A stretch of DNA of 64,000 nucleotides from Siphlonurus alternatus (lineage: Eukaryota; Arthropoda; Insecta; Ephemeroptera; Siphlonuridae): contig OX463780.1 in the NCBI GenBank assembly GCA_949825025.1, positions 36,374,979 through 36,438,978 on the forward strand. The letters run 5' to 3'. The notes beneath the pieces were generated by a model. It had not been told where the DNA came from. It did no database searches and saw nothing but the letters and a program-made list of their open reading frames with translations. Both the position numbers and the translations under genes were made by a program. This document shows positions 42,480-51,860 of the stretch, in pieces. Within the stretch, counting starts at the first letter, position 1. Each line of letters starts with the position of its first letter.

Positions 42480-45400
42480 TTTTTTTTAATTTGTCATGGC
42501 GAAACAAATCGATTCAATTCCTAACACTTTGTTTTCGATATATAACATTGACTTTTTAAAATTCCAAAAAAGGGGTTTTTCTATCGTAACCAAAATTGCC
42601 ATCCCATTATCTCAGTTTAGGTTTAAGGGAGAGAGTTGAAAGTTATATTGTCAAAGTCTGCTTGACAAGGAGATGCCCTAGCCCTACTAGAAATTGAAAT
42701 TCTGTGCACTTTTATTTGTAGCTATATATCAGATTATTACGTATTCCTTAAATCCTGCTGCGATTAATTTAGTGAAAATGGGTAGAAAGGTCTTGTTTCA
42801 ATAAGGATTAACTTCTTGAAGCGCAAAAAGTTCCTTTCGCCACCTTAAAAAAAGTGGAAAAGTGACCCTTCGTGAACATGTGGGGGGGTATTGGTATTTT
42901 CAAAGTTTCGTTCTTTAAAACTTTCTTGTAGTTGGAAGGAGAGTATTGTTATATTTTTTTTTGAATTTGTCATGGCAAAACGAATCGATTCCATTCTTAA
43001 CACTTTGTTTTCGATATATAACATCGACTTTTTAAAATTCCAAAAAAGGGGTTTTTCTAACGTAACCAAAATTGCCATCTCATTATCTCAGTTTAGGTTT
43101 AAGGGAGAGAGTTGAAAATTATATTGTCAAAGTCTGCTTGACGAGGAGATGCTCCAGCCCCCCTAAAAATTTAAATTCGGTGCACTTTTTTTTTAATCTA
43201 TATTTCAGAATATTACGTATTCCTTGGATTCTGCTGCAATTAATTTGTTGAAAATGGGTTGAAAGGTCTTGTTTCGATAAGGAGCAACTTTTTAAGGCGC
43301 AAAAAGTCACTTTCGTCACCTTAAAAAGAGTGGAAATGTGACCCTTCGTGAACATGTGGGGAGGTATTGGTATTTTCAAAGTTTCGTTCCTGAAAACTTT
43401 CTTGTAGTTGCAAGGAGAGTAATGTTATATTTTTTTTTTAATTTGTCATGGCGAAACGAATCGATTCAATTCCTAACACTTTGTTTTCGATATATAACAT
43501 TGACTTTTTAAAATTCCAAAAAAGGGGTTTTTCTATCGTAACCAAAATTGCCATCCCATTATCTCAGTTTAGGTTTAAGGGAGAGAGTTGAAAGTTATAT
43601 TGTCAAAGTCTGCTTGACAAGGAGATGCCCTAGCCCTACTAGAAATTGAAATTCTGTGCACTTTTATTTGTAGCTATATATCAGATTATTACGTATTCCT
43701 TAAATCCTGCTGCGATTAATTTAGTGAAAATGGGTAGAAAGGTCTTGTTTCAATAAGGATTAACTTCTTGAAGCGCAAAAAGTTCCTTTCGCCACCTTAA
43801 AAAAAGTGGAAAAGTGACCCTTCGTGAACATGTGGGGGGGTATTGGTATTTTCAAAGTTTCGTTCTTTAAAACTTTCTTGTAGTTGGAAGGAGAGTAATG
43901 TTATATTTTTTTTTGAATTTGTCATGGCAAAACGAATCGATTCCATTCTTAACACTTTGTTTTCGATATATAACATCGACTTTTTAAAATTCCAAAAAAG
44001 GGGTTTTTCTAACGTAACCAAAATTGCCATCCCATTATCTCAGTTTAGGTTTAAGGGAGAGAGTTGAAAGTTATATTGTCAAAGTCTGCTTGACGAGGAG
44101 ATGCTCTAGCCCCCCTAAAAATTTAAATTCGGTGCACTTTTATTTTAATCTATATTTCAGAATATTACGTATTCCTTGGATTCTGCTGCAATTAATTTGG
44201 TGAAAATGGGTTGAAAGGTCTTGTTTCGATAAGGAGCAACTTTTTAACGCGCAAAAAGTCACTTTCGCCACCTTAAAAAAAGTGGAAAAGTGACCCTTCG
44301 TGAACATGTGGGGGGGTATTGGTATTTTCAAAGTTTCGTTAATTAAAACTTTCTTGTAGTTGCAAGGAGAGTAATGTTATATTTTTTTTTGAATTTGTCA
44401 TGGCAAAACGAATCGATTCCATTCCTAACACTTTGTTTTCGATATATAACATTGACTTTTTAAAATTCCAAAAAAGGGGTTTTTCTAACGTCACCAAAAT
44501 TGACATCCCATTATCTCAGTATAGGTTTAAGGGAGAGAGTTGAAAGTTATATTGTCAAAGTCTGCTTGACAAGGAGATGCCCTAGCCCTACTAAAAATTT
44601 AAATTCGGTGCACTTTTATTTGTAGTTATATATCAGATTATTACGTATTCCTTTGATCCTGCTGCGATTAATTTGGTGAAAATGGGTAGAAAGATCTTGT
44701 TTCGATAAGGAGCAACTTCTTGACGCGCAAAAAGTCACTTTCGCCACCTTAAAAAAAGTGGAAAAGTGACCCTCCGTGAACATGTGGGGGGGTATTGGTA
44801 TTTTCAAAGTTTCGTTCCTGAAAACTTTCTTGTAGTTGCAAGGAGAGTAATGTTATATTTTTTTTTTAATTTGTCATGGCAAAACGAATCGATTCCATTC
44901 CAAACACTTTGTTTTCGATATATAACATCGACTTTTTAAAATTCCAAAAAAGGGGTTTTTCTATCGTAACCAAAATTGCCATCCCATTATCTCAGTTTAG
45001 GTTTAAGGGAGAGAGTTGAAAGTTATATTGTCAAAGTCTGCTTGACGAGGAGATGCTCTAGCCCCCCTAAAAATTTAAATTCGGTGCACTTTTATTTTAT
45101 ATCTATATTTCAGAATATTACGTATTCCTTGGATTCTGCTGCAATTAATTTGGTGAAAATGGGTTGAAAGGTCTTGTTTCGATAAGGAGCAACTTTTTAA
45201 CGCGCAAAAAGTCACTTTCGCCACCTTAAAAAAAGTGGAAAAGTGACCCTTCGTGAACATGTGGGGGGGTATTGGTATTTTCAAAGTTTGGTTCTTTAAA
45301 ACTTTCTTGTAGTTGGAAGGAGAGTAATGTTATATTTTTTTTTGAATTTGTCATGGCAAAACGAATCGATTCCATTCCTAACACTTTGTTTTCTATATAT

Positions 45401-48400
45401 AACATTGACCTTTTTAAAATTCCAAAAAAGGGGTTTTTCTAACGTAACCAAAATTGCCATCCCATTATCTCAGTATAGGTTTAAGGGAGAGAGTTGAAAG
45501 TTATATTGTCAAAGTCTGCTTGACAAGGAGATGCCCTAGCCTTACTAAAAATTGAAATTCGGTGCACTTTTATTTGTAGCTATATATCAGATTATTACGT
45601 ATTCCTTGGATCCTGCTGCGATTAATTTGGTGAAAATGGGTTGAAAGCTCTTGTTTCGATAAGGAGCAACTTTTTAACGCGCAAAATGTCACTTTCGCCA
45701 CCTTAAAAAAAGTGGAAAAGTGACCTTTCGTGAACATGTGGGGGAGTATTGGTATTTTCAAAGTTTCGTTCCTGAAAACTTTCTTGTGGTTGCAAGGAGA
45801 GTAATGATATATTTTTTTTTGAATTTGTCATGGCAAAACGAATCGATTCCATTCCAAACACTTTGATTTCGATTTATAACATCGACTTTTTAAAATTCCA
45901 AAAAAGGGGTTTTTCTAACGTAACCAAAATTGCCATCCCATTTTCTCAGTTTAAGTTTAAGGGAGAGAGTTGAAAGTTATATTTTCAAATTCTGCTTGAC
46001 AAGGAGATGCCCTAGCCCTACTAAAAATTGAAATTCGGTGCACTTTTATTTGTAGCTATTTATCAGATTATTACGTATTCCTTGGATCCTGCTGCGATTA
46101 ATTTGGTGAAAATGGGTAGAAAGATCTTGTTGCGATAAGGAGCAACTTCTTGACGCGCAAAAAGTCACTTTCGCCACCTTAAAAAAAGTGGAAAAGTGAC
46201 CCTCCGTGAACATGTAGGAGGGTATTGGTATTTTCAAAGTTTCGTTCCTTAAAACTTTCTTGTAGTTAAAAGGAGAGTAATGTTATATTTTTTTTTTAAT
46301 TTGTCATGGCAAAACGAATCGATTCCATTTCAAACACTTTGATTTTGATTTATAACATCGACTTTTTAAAATTCCAAAAAAGGGGTTTTTCTAACGTCAC
46401 CAAAATTGACATCCCATTATCTCAGTATAGGTTTAAGGGAGAGAGTTGAAAGTTATATTGTCAAAGTCTGCTTGACAAGGAGATGCCCTAGCCCTACTAA
46501 AAATTGAAATTCGGTGCACTTTTATTTGTAGCTATATATCAGAATAGTACGTATTCCTTGGATCCTGCTGCGATTAATTTGGTGAAAATGTGTTGAAAGG
46601 TCTTGTTTCGATAAGGAGCAACTTTTTAACGCGCAAAAAGTCACTTTCGCCACCATAAAAAAAGTGGAAAAGTGACCATTCGTGAACATGTGGGGGGGTA
46701 TTGGTATTTTCAAAGTTTCGTTCTTTAAAACTTTCTTGTAGTTTCAAGGAGAGTAATGTTATATTTTTTTTTGAATTTGTCATGGCAAAACGAATCGATT
46801 CCATTCTTAACACTTTGTTTTCGATATATAACATCGACTTTTTAAAATTCAAAAAAAGGGGTTTTTCTAACGTAACCAAAATTGCCATCCCATTATCTCA
46901 GTTTAGGTTTAAGGGATAGAGTTGAAAATTATATTGTCAAAGTCTGCTTGACGAGGAGATGCTCTAGCCCCCCTAAAAATTTAAATTCGGTGCACTTTTT
47001 TTTTAATCTATATTTCATAATATTACGTATTCCTTGGATTCTGCTGCAATTAATTTAGTGAAAATGGGTAGAAAGGTCTTGTTTCAATAAGGATTAACTT
47101 CTTGAAGCGCAAAAAGTTCCTTTCGCCACCTTAAAAAAAGTGGAAAAGTGACCCTTCGTGAACATTTGGGGGGGTATTGGTATTTTCAAAGTTTCGTTCT
47201 TTAAAACTTTCTTGTAGTTGCAAGGAGAGTAATGTTATATTTTTTTTTGAATTTGTCATGGCATAACGAATCGATTCCATTCCAAACACTTTGATTTCGA
47301 TTTATAACATCGACTTTTTAAAATTCCAAAAAAGGGGTTTTTCTAACGTAACCAAAATTGCCATCCCATTTTCTCAGTTTAAGTTTAAGGGAGAGAGTTG
47401 AAAGTTATATTTTCAAATTCTGCTTGACAAGGAGATGCCCTAGCCCTACTAAAAATTGAAATTCGGTGCACTTTTATTTGTAGCTATTTATCAGATTATT
47501 ACGTATTCCTTGGATCCTGCTGCGATTAATTTGGTGAAATAGGTAGAAAGATCTTGTTGCGATAAGGAGCAACTTCTTGACGCACAAAAAGTCACTTTCG
47601 CCACCTTAAAAAAAGTGGAAAAGTGACCCTCCGTGAACATGTAGGAGGGTATTGTTATTTTCAAAGTTTTGTTCCTTAAAACTTTCTTGTAGTTAAAAGG
47701 AGAGTAATGTTATATTTTTTTTTAATTTGTCATGGCAAAATGAATCGATTCCATTCCAAACACTTTGATTTCGATTTATAACGTCGACTTTTTAAAATTC
47801 CAAAAATGGGGTTTTTCTAACGTAACCAAAATTGCCATCCCATTATCTCAGTTTAAGTTTAAGGGAGAGAGTTGAAAGTTATATTGTCAAAGTCTGCTTG
47901 ACAAGGAGATGCCCTAGCCTTTCTAAAAATTGAAATTCGGTGCACTTTTATTTGTAGCTATATATCAGAATAGTACGTATTCCTTGGATCCTGCTGCGAT
48001 TAATTTGGTGAAAATGTGTTGAAAGGTCTTGTTTCGATAAGGAGCAACTTTTTAACGCGCAAAAAGTCACTTTCGCCACCATAAAAAAAGTGGAAAAGTG
48101 ACCCTTCGTGAACATGTGGGGGGGTATTGGTATTTTCAAAGTTTCGTTCTTTAAAACTTTCTTGTAGTTTCAAGGAGAGTAATGTTATATTTTTTTTTTG
48201 AATTTGTCATGGCAAAACGAATCGATTCCATTCTTAACACTTTGTTTTCGATATATAACATCGACTTTTTAAAATTCAAAAAAAGGGGTTTTTCTAACGT
48301 AACCAAAATTGCCATCCCATTATCTCAGTTTAGGTTTAAGGGAGAGAGTTGAAAATTATATTGTCAAAATCTGCTTGACGAGGAGATGCTCTAGCACCCC

Positions 48401-49053
48401 TAAAAATTTAAATTCGGTGCACTTTTTTTTTAATCTATATTTCAGAATATTACGTATTCCTTGGATTCTGCTGCAATTAATTTGGTGAAAATGGGTTGAA
48501 AGGTCTTGTTTCGATAAGGAGCAACTTTTTAACGCGCAAAAAGTCACTTTCGCCAACTTAAAAAAAGTGGAAAAGTGACCCATCGTGAACATGTGGGGGG
48601 GTATTGGTATTTTCAAAGTTTCGTTCTTTAAAACTTTCTTGTAGTTGCAAGGAGAGTAATGTTATATTTTTTTTTTTAATTTTTCATGGCAAAACGAATC
48701 GATTCCATTCCTAACACTTTGTTTTCGATATATAACATTGACTTTTTAAAATTTCAAAAAAGGGGTTTTTCTAACGTAACCAAAATTGCCATCCCATTAT
48801 CTCAGTTTAAGTTTAAGGGAGAGAGTTAAAGTTATATTGTCAAAGTCTGCTTGACAAGGAGATGCCCTAGCCCTACTAAAAATTGAAATTCGGTGCACTT
48901 TTATTTTAGCTATTTATCAGATTATTACGTATTCCTTGGATCCTGCTGCGATTAATTTGGTGAAAATGGGTAAAAAGATCTTGTTTCGATAAGGAGCAAC
49001 TTCTTGACGCGCAAAAAATCACTTTTGCCACCTTAAAAAAAGTGGAAAAGTGA
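42480..49053. repeat. Divergent right edge of the satellite array
   Basis: From about 42,480 units accumulate changes rarely or never seen in the body: CTAACGTCACC, GCCCCCCTAAAAATTTAAATT, GAAATAGGTAG, a missing G in GAGAGTTAAAG, CATGTAGGAGGG, and T-runs of 8 to 12. A 952-bp dimer is duplicated here (about 42,490 and 43,442), and a three-unit block near 45,950 recurs near 47,380. This matches the usual pattern of lower homogenisation at array edges. The array stops at 49,053 inside the right arm of its own conserved dyad, directly against the LINE tail. Confidence 0.85.
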
Positions 49054-49054
49054 T

Positions 49055-49197
49055 TAGAATAGAATTGAATAGAATAGAATAGAATAGAATAGAATAGAAT
49101 AGAATAGAATAGAATAGAATAGAATAGAATAGAATAGAATAGAATAGAATAGAATAGAATAGAATAGAATAGAATAGAATAGAATAGAATAGAATAA
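49055..49197. repeat. (GAATA)n microsatellite, about 28 copies
   Basis: Near-perfect pentanucleotide array, with one impure unit near its left end (AGAATTGAATAG). It forms the 3' tail of the truncated LINE read on the minus strand and directly contacts the satellite. Confidence 0.97.
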
Positions 49198-49429
49198 TTT
49201 ATTCGACCACAGGTGGAACATACAGTGACAAAAAATTTGTCACAGTACAACATTAGTCATGTCAATACAGAAGTTTAATACTATAACATAAAAACAAAGT
49301 CACATGGATAAATCAGTCTCGTCAAGTACACTACAATCTTTTAAGCAAACTGAAACAAGTAACAGATTTATAACACATATAATAGACCCTTTATTTAAAT
49401 ATAAATTATATAACAAGTAAATTTATGCA

Positions 49430-49909
49430 TTATGAGTACATACTTATATTCTTTTTAGAGGTGTGACGCAAAATATATTTTTCTGTTATTTTAAATTCAT
49501 TTTTAAAATAATTATTTACCTCATAATACTCTTTACATACTAACACTTTTTTTAACAAATTCTTAAAAAGGGTTTCATTTTTTATATTTCTTAAAAGACT
49601 AGGGAGTTGATCATAAAATTTAGCTGTTTGATAATATGAGCTCTTTTCTGTGCTTGACTTACTATGGTTTGGTATAACAACTTTACAACTGTTTCTTGTA
49701 TTATATGGGTGAACATCATGAAATACATCATACAAATTTGGATGTTTTCTCTTGTACATAATACAATTAAAAATATATACAGAAGGTAACGTCATCAGCC
49801 CCAAAGATACAAAATGGGTTTTGCAGGACTCTCTTGGTTTCAAATTTTTAATTGTTCTAACTGACCTTTTTTGAAGTACAAAAACATTTCTAATATTACT
49901 CTCCGTGTA
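49430..49909 (-). pseudogene. LINE ORF2 remnant: C-terminal ~160 residues of a reverse-transcriptase protein
   Basis: The open frame ends at 49,430 and runs up to the truncation point. It aligns along its length with the C-terminus of the full-length ORF2 at 51,861. Shared landmarks are LQKR(S/A)(V/L)RTI, CMYKRKHP(N/D)LY, Y(N/C)TRN, SS.YQTAK.YD.LP and LFKN.LK.VL..KEYY. The RT catalytic core and the endonuclease are missing, so it cannot be functional. The frame has no internal stop, which suggests a fairly recent insertion. Similarity to the full-length copy is well below identity, so this is a different subfamily. Confidence 0.85.
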
Positions 49910-49959
49910 AATATATAGCATACTCCGGTTGTGAGACAATTTTCTCGGTTTGTGTGCAG

Positions 49960-50099
49960 CTGGCGTTTGAGTCGCTCGCGCTGGTGAGTCAGGCGCTGAC
50001 GCTGCTGGAGGCCGGCGAGCTGGGCGTGATGAGTTTCGGCGAGGAGCCCACCGTGCTGCACCCTCTGGGACACACCTTCACTGAGGACAGCGGCGCGAG
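49960..50099 (+). CDS. MDN1: Midasin, C-terminal VWA-domain exon (third from last coding exon)
   Basis: Midasin is the very large AAA+ ATPase that removes assembly factors from pre-60S ribosomes in the nucleolus and nucleoplasm. Its C-terminal VWA/MIDAS domain grips substrates such as Rsa4 and Ytm1. This exon reads LAFESLALVSQALTLLE followed by GVMSFGE and TFTEDSG, matching the VWA segment after the MIDAS DxSxS motif, which must be in the preceding exon. The acceptor is TTTGTGTGCAG (AG at 49,958-49,959) and the donor is GCGCGAG/GTACGT. It starts in phase 0 and leaves two bases (AG) for the next exon. GC content is much higher than the flanks. The upstream exons are not between here and the satellite, so they should lie beyond the left edge. 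A truncated gene copy is the alternative. Confidence 0.92.
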
Positions 50100-50487
50100 G
50101 TACGTTCGCTAAAAAAACGCCTGCAAAATCACGGATAAGACGTTCACCTAGCTTGATATAGTTTAGATGTGTCTATCGATGTTTTTTCCCTCTCTTATTG
50201 TGAATTAGCAATAGGTTATACCGGTCAGACGAAATGTAATCGATTAACGAATTAAGAATCAGATGAACCATCCGTACAGGGAACGTAAGGAAATTTTCAT
50301 CATTGGTTATCATTATTTGATTCTGTAGTTACGAACAGACCTAGGATCGTTCTCATTATATGATATAAAATCGAGAGGTAAAACTACATTGTATTTTTTC
50401 CCGTTTTGTTTTTTTTTGTGGGGGGGGGGTGGCACTAATTTAGTTTTTAAGTGTTTTTTAAAAAAGTGCCAGGGTACAGGATTAATA

Positions 50488-50826
50488 GAGTATTGACCTC
50501 ATTTTTTTTTTTTTTTTTATTACAGAAATGGATAGAGGGTGCAAAGTTATGCTATATATCCTGATTTTTTTTCAGATTTTTTAGAGCCATGGAAGTATTT
50601 TTAAAAAATTATTGAAAGTCCGGCCTTTTTGTGACGTCACGCGGCGGCAAGTTCTATCCTTTTCTTAAGGAGAGACGCCGCGTGACGTCACAAAATGGAC
50701 TTTTAATAATTTTTTAAAAATACTAAAATACTTCCAGGGCTCTAAAAAATCTGAAAAAAATCAGGGTAGCATAACTTTGCACCCTCTATCCATTTCTGCA
50801 ATAAAAAAAAATTGAGGTCAAAACTC
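50488..50826. repeat. 339-bp inverted repeat (foldback/MITE-like) in a midasin intron
   Basis: Two arms of about 150-160 bp face each other across a 29-bp spacer (50,647-50,675). Outer ends: GAGTATTGACCTCA at 50,488 against TGAGGTCAAAACTC ending at 50,826. Inner ends: GTGACGTCACGCGGCG at 50,631-50,646 against CGCCGCGTGACGTCAC at 50,676-50,691. Between them, GAAATGGATAGAGGGTGCAA with TTATGCTA, the CCTGATTTTTTTCAG block and TTTAGAGCC..GGAAGTATTT recur inverted. The arms differ by short indels and a long T-run. There is no coding potential. A transcript would fold into a long hairpin. No clear target-site duplication was found. Confidence 0.9.
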
Positions 50827-51262
50827 ATCCATTGCGACTGCGTAAATAGTTAACATAAAAAAAGAGTAATAAGGACTTAATTTTTTTTTTACAGCATGAA
50901 AGTAGTAATTATATTATACACACACTAAACATTTAAACAATTAAACATTTTATATTTATTTAATTTTAAAGAAGACAAATTAATTTGCTAAATTGCTCAT
51001 ACCTCGTATACATGTGGTGTTGAATAGTTTAATACAGCATACAACTCATTGTCAGTTTTGGAAATTTTAGTATGAATTTCATTTGATTTGACATTGGATG
51101 AAATTAATAGGTGATTAGAAATTAGGAAATTTATATTTTAATTTCTTATTCTTACAATAAACTCGTCAAGTCATTGAAATTATGCTCTGTTTACTATAGT
51201 TCCTTTATGCATTTTTTAATTTTATTACCGCGCGATGTGTCACTAACGCCGGTGCTACACAG

Positions 51263-51515
51263 GTGTCTACAGCAGCTGAGTTTCTCACAACGACACACGC
51301 GGCTGGGACGGCTCGTCAACTTCGTGACGGCCATGCTGGGCGCGGCTGCTCGGCAAGGCTCACGTGGCTCGGACCTAGCTCAGCTGTTGCTCGTGGTGTC
51401 CGACGGTCGGGGCGTGTTCAGTGAGGGCCGCGAGGCCGTACACCAGGCCGTGCGTGCCGCGAGAGAGGCTCGTATCTTCATCGTCTTCCTCGCAATCGAA
51501 GACCCTCACAGCAAG
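51263..51515 (+). CDS. MDN1: Midasin, C-terminal VWA-domain exon (second from last coding exon)
   Basis: The exon follows acceptor CTACACAG (AG at 51,261-51,262). The AG left by the previous exon plus its first G gives Arg, then CLQQLSFSQRHTRLGRLV. The segment AQLLLVVSDGRGVFSEG is the conserved beta-strand and Asp-containing loop of the midasin VWA domain, and VRAAREARIFIVFLAIEDP matches the following helix and strand. It ends at AGCAAG/GTGAGT in phase 0. The order and residues follow animal midasins closely. A reading frame that continues into flanking DNA on both sides is an intron read-through, not a separate small gene. Confidence 0.93.
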
Positions 51516-51648
51516 GTGAGTCATACGTGGTATTGTATTGTATATTGTCTAATAATAATAATAATGATAATAATAAACAATCTGCAATTCGATTGTTGAT
51601 TTGATTAGTTATTAAATATAAAACTTTTATTCGATGACGTCAAAATGC

Positions 51649-51681
<33 letters not shown>

Positions 51682-51682
51682 T
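51649..51682. repeat. (AAT)n microsatellite tail of the full-length LINE
   Basis: About eleven AAT units form the 3' terminus of the minus-strand element, directly after the AATAAA-like end CGAAAATAAATTA. An independent shorter AAT run lies at about 51,552-51,576. Confidence 0.93.
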
Positions 51683-51860
51683 TATTTTCGAATAGCTGGT
51701 TGTACATTACACAACATGATTCACGTCCAGAAGAAAATTAATAGATAAAAAGTACATGCAAAATTAACCATTTATAAATCTAAATACTAACAATAACAAG
51801 TTATAACATAAAACAAATACAATCTATTCATTAAAAGTTAAATCAATAAGAAATTACTTA

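Larger units (their letters stand above)
1..49053. repeat. 476-bp satellite array, about 103 tandem units
   Basis: The same sequence recurs every 476 bp from the first base to 49,053, in one orientation and without interruption. Landmarks in each unit, in order, are an imperfect dyad ending in AAAAGTGAC, a G-run after GAACATGTG, a T8-T10 run, CGAATCGATTCC, GCCCTAGCCCTAC (or CTTTAGATCTAC), and GGATCC or CGATCC followed by TGCTGCGATTAA. The first unit is only 466 bp because 10 bases (CTTGTTTCGA) are missing near 433. Units differ by a modest number of diagnostic substitutions that recur in blocks, so the array is organised into higher-order repeats. Some units are 475 or 477 bp through T-run length changes. 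Nothing non-satellite interrupts the array. It extends beyond the left edge, so its full size is unknown. Confidence 0.98.
49054..49935 (-). mobile_element. 5'-truncated non-LTR retrotransposon (LINE) with a pentanucleotide tail
   Basis: Read on the minus strand this is the 3' end of a LINE: the C-terminal part of a reverse-transcriptase ORF, an AT-rich 3' UTR (49,198-49,429), and a terminal microsatellite of TATTC units. The terminal motif ...TTCCACC...GGTCGAATAAATTA before the tail resembles the 3' ends of the other two LINEs in the window. The 5' truncation lies between about 49,909 and 49,939, where similarity to the full-length ORF2 stops. The tail abuts the satellite and the 5' end lies within about 50 bp of a midasin splice acceptor, so the element fills all the space between array and exon. 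No convincing target-site duplication was seen. Confidence 0.85.

Noticed and set aside
819..48139. 63-codon minus-strand, 77-codon minus-strand and 74-codon plus-strand open frames repeated in most satellite units
   Set aside because: They follow automatically from homogenised 476-bp units. Frames on both strands overlap, amino-acid-changing variants are freely tolerated, edge units break them, and no start context or domain is evident. A test for synonymous-site excess between units would be decisive.
1..49053. CRISPR-like array
   Set aside because: The repeats are directly adjacent 476-bp units without spacers, in a eukaryotic genome.
1..49053. CENP-B box in the satellite unit
   Set aside because: No match to the TTCG....A..CGGG core was found in the unit; a centromeric role is therefore not claimed from this.
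48906..49253. 115-codon minus-strand frame with a long SILFY repeat
   Set aside because: It is a read-through of the pentanucleotide microsatellite joined to satellite and LINE 3' UTR, not a gene.
51174..51599. 141-codon plus-strand frame as an independent small gene
   Set aside because: It is the midasin exon 51,263-51,515 with intron sequence read on both sides; the splice sites define the coding part.
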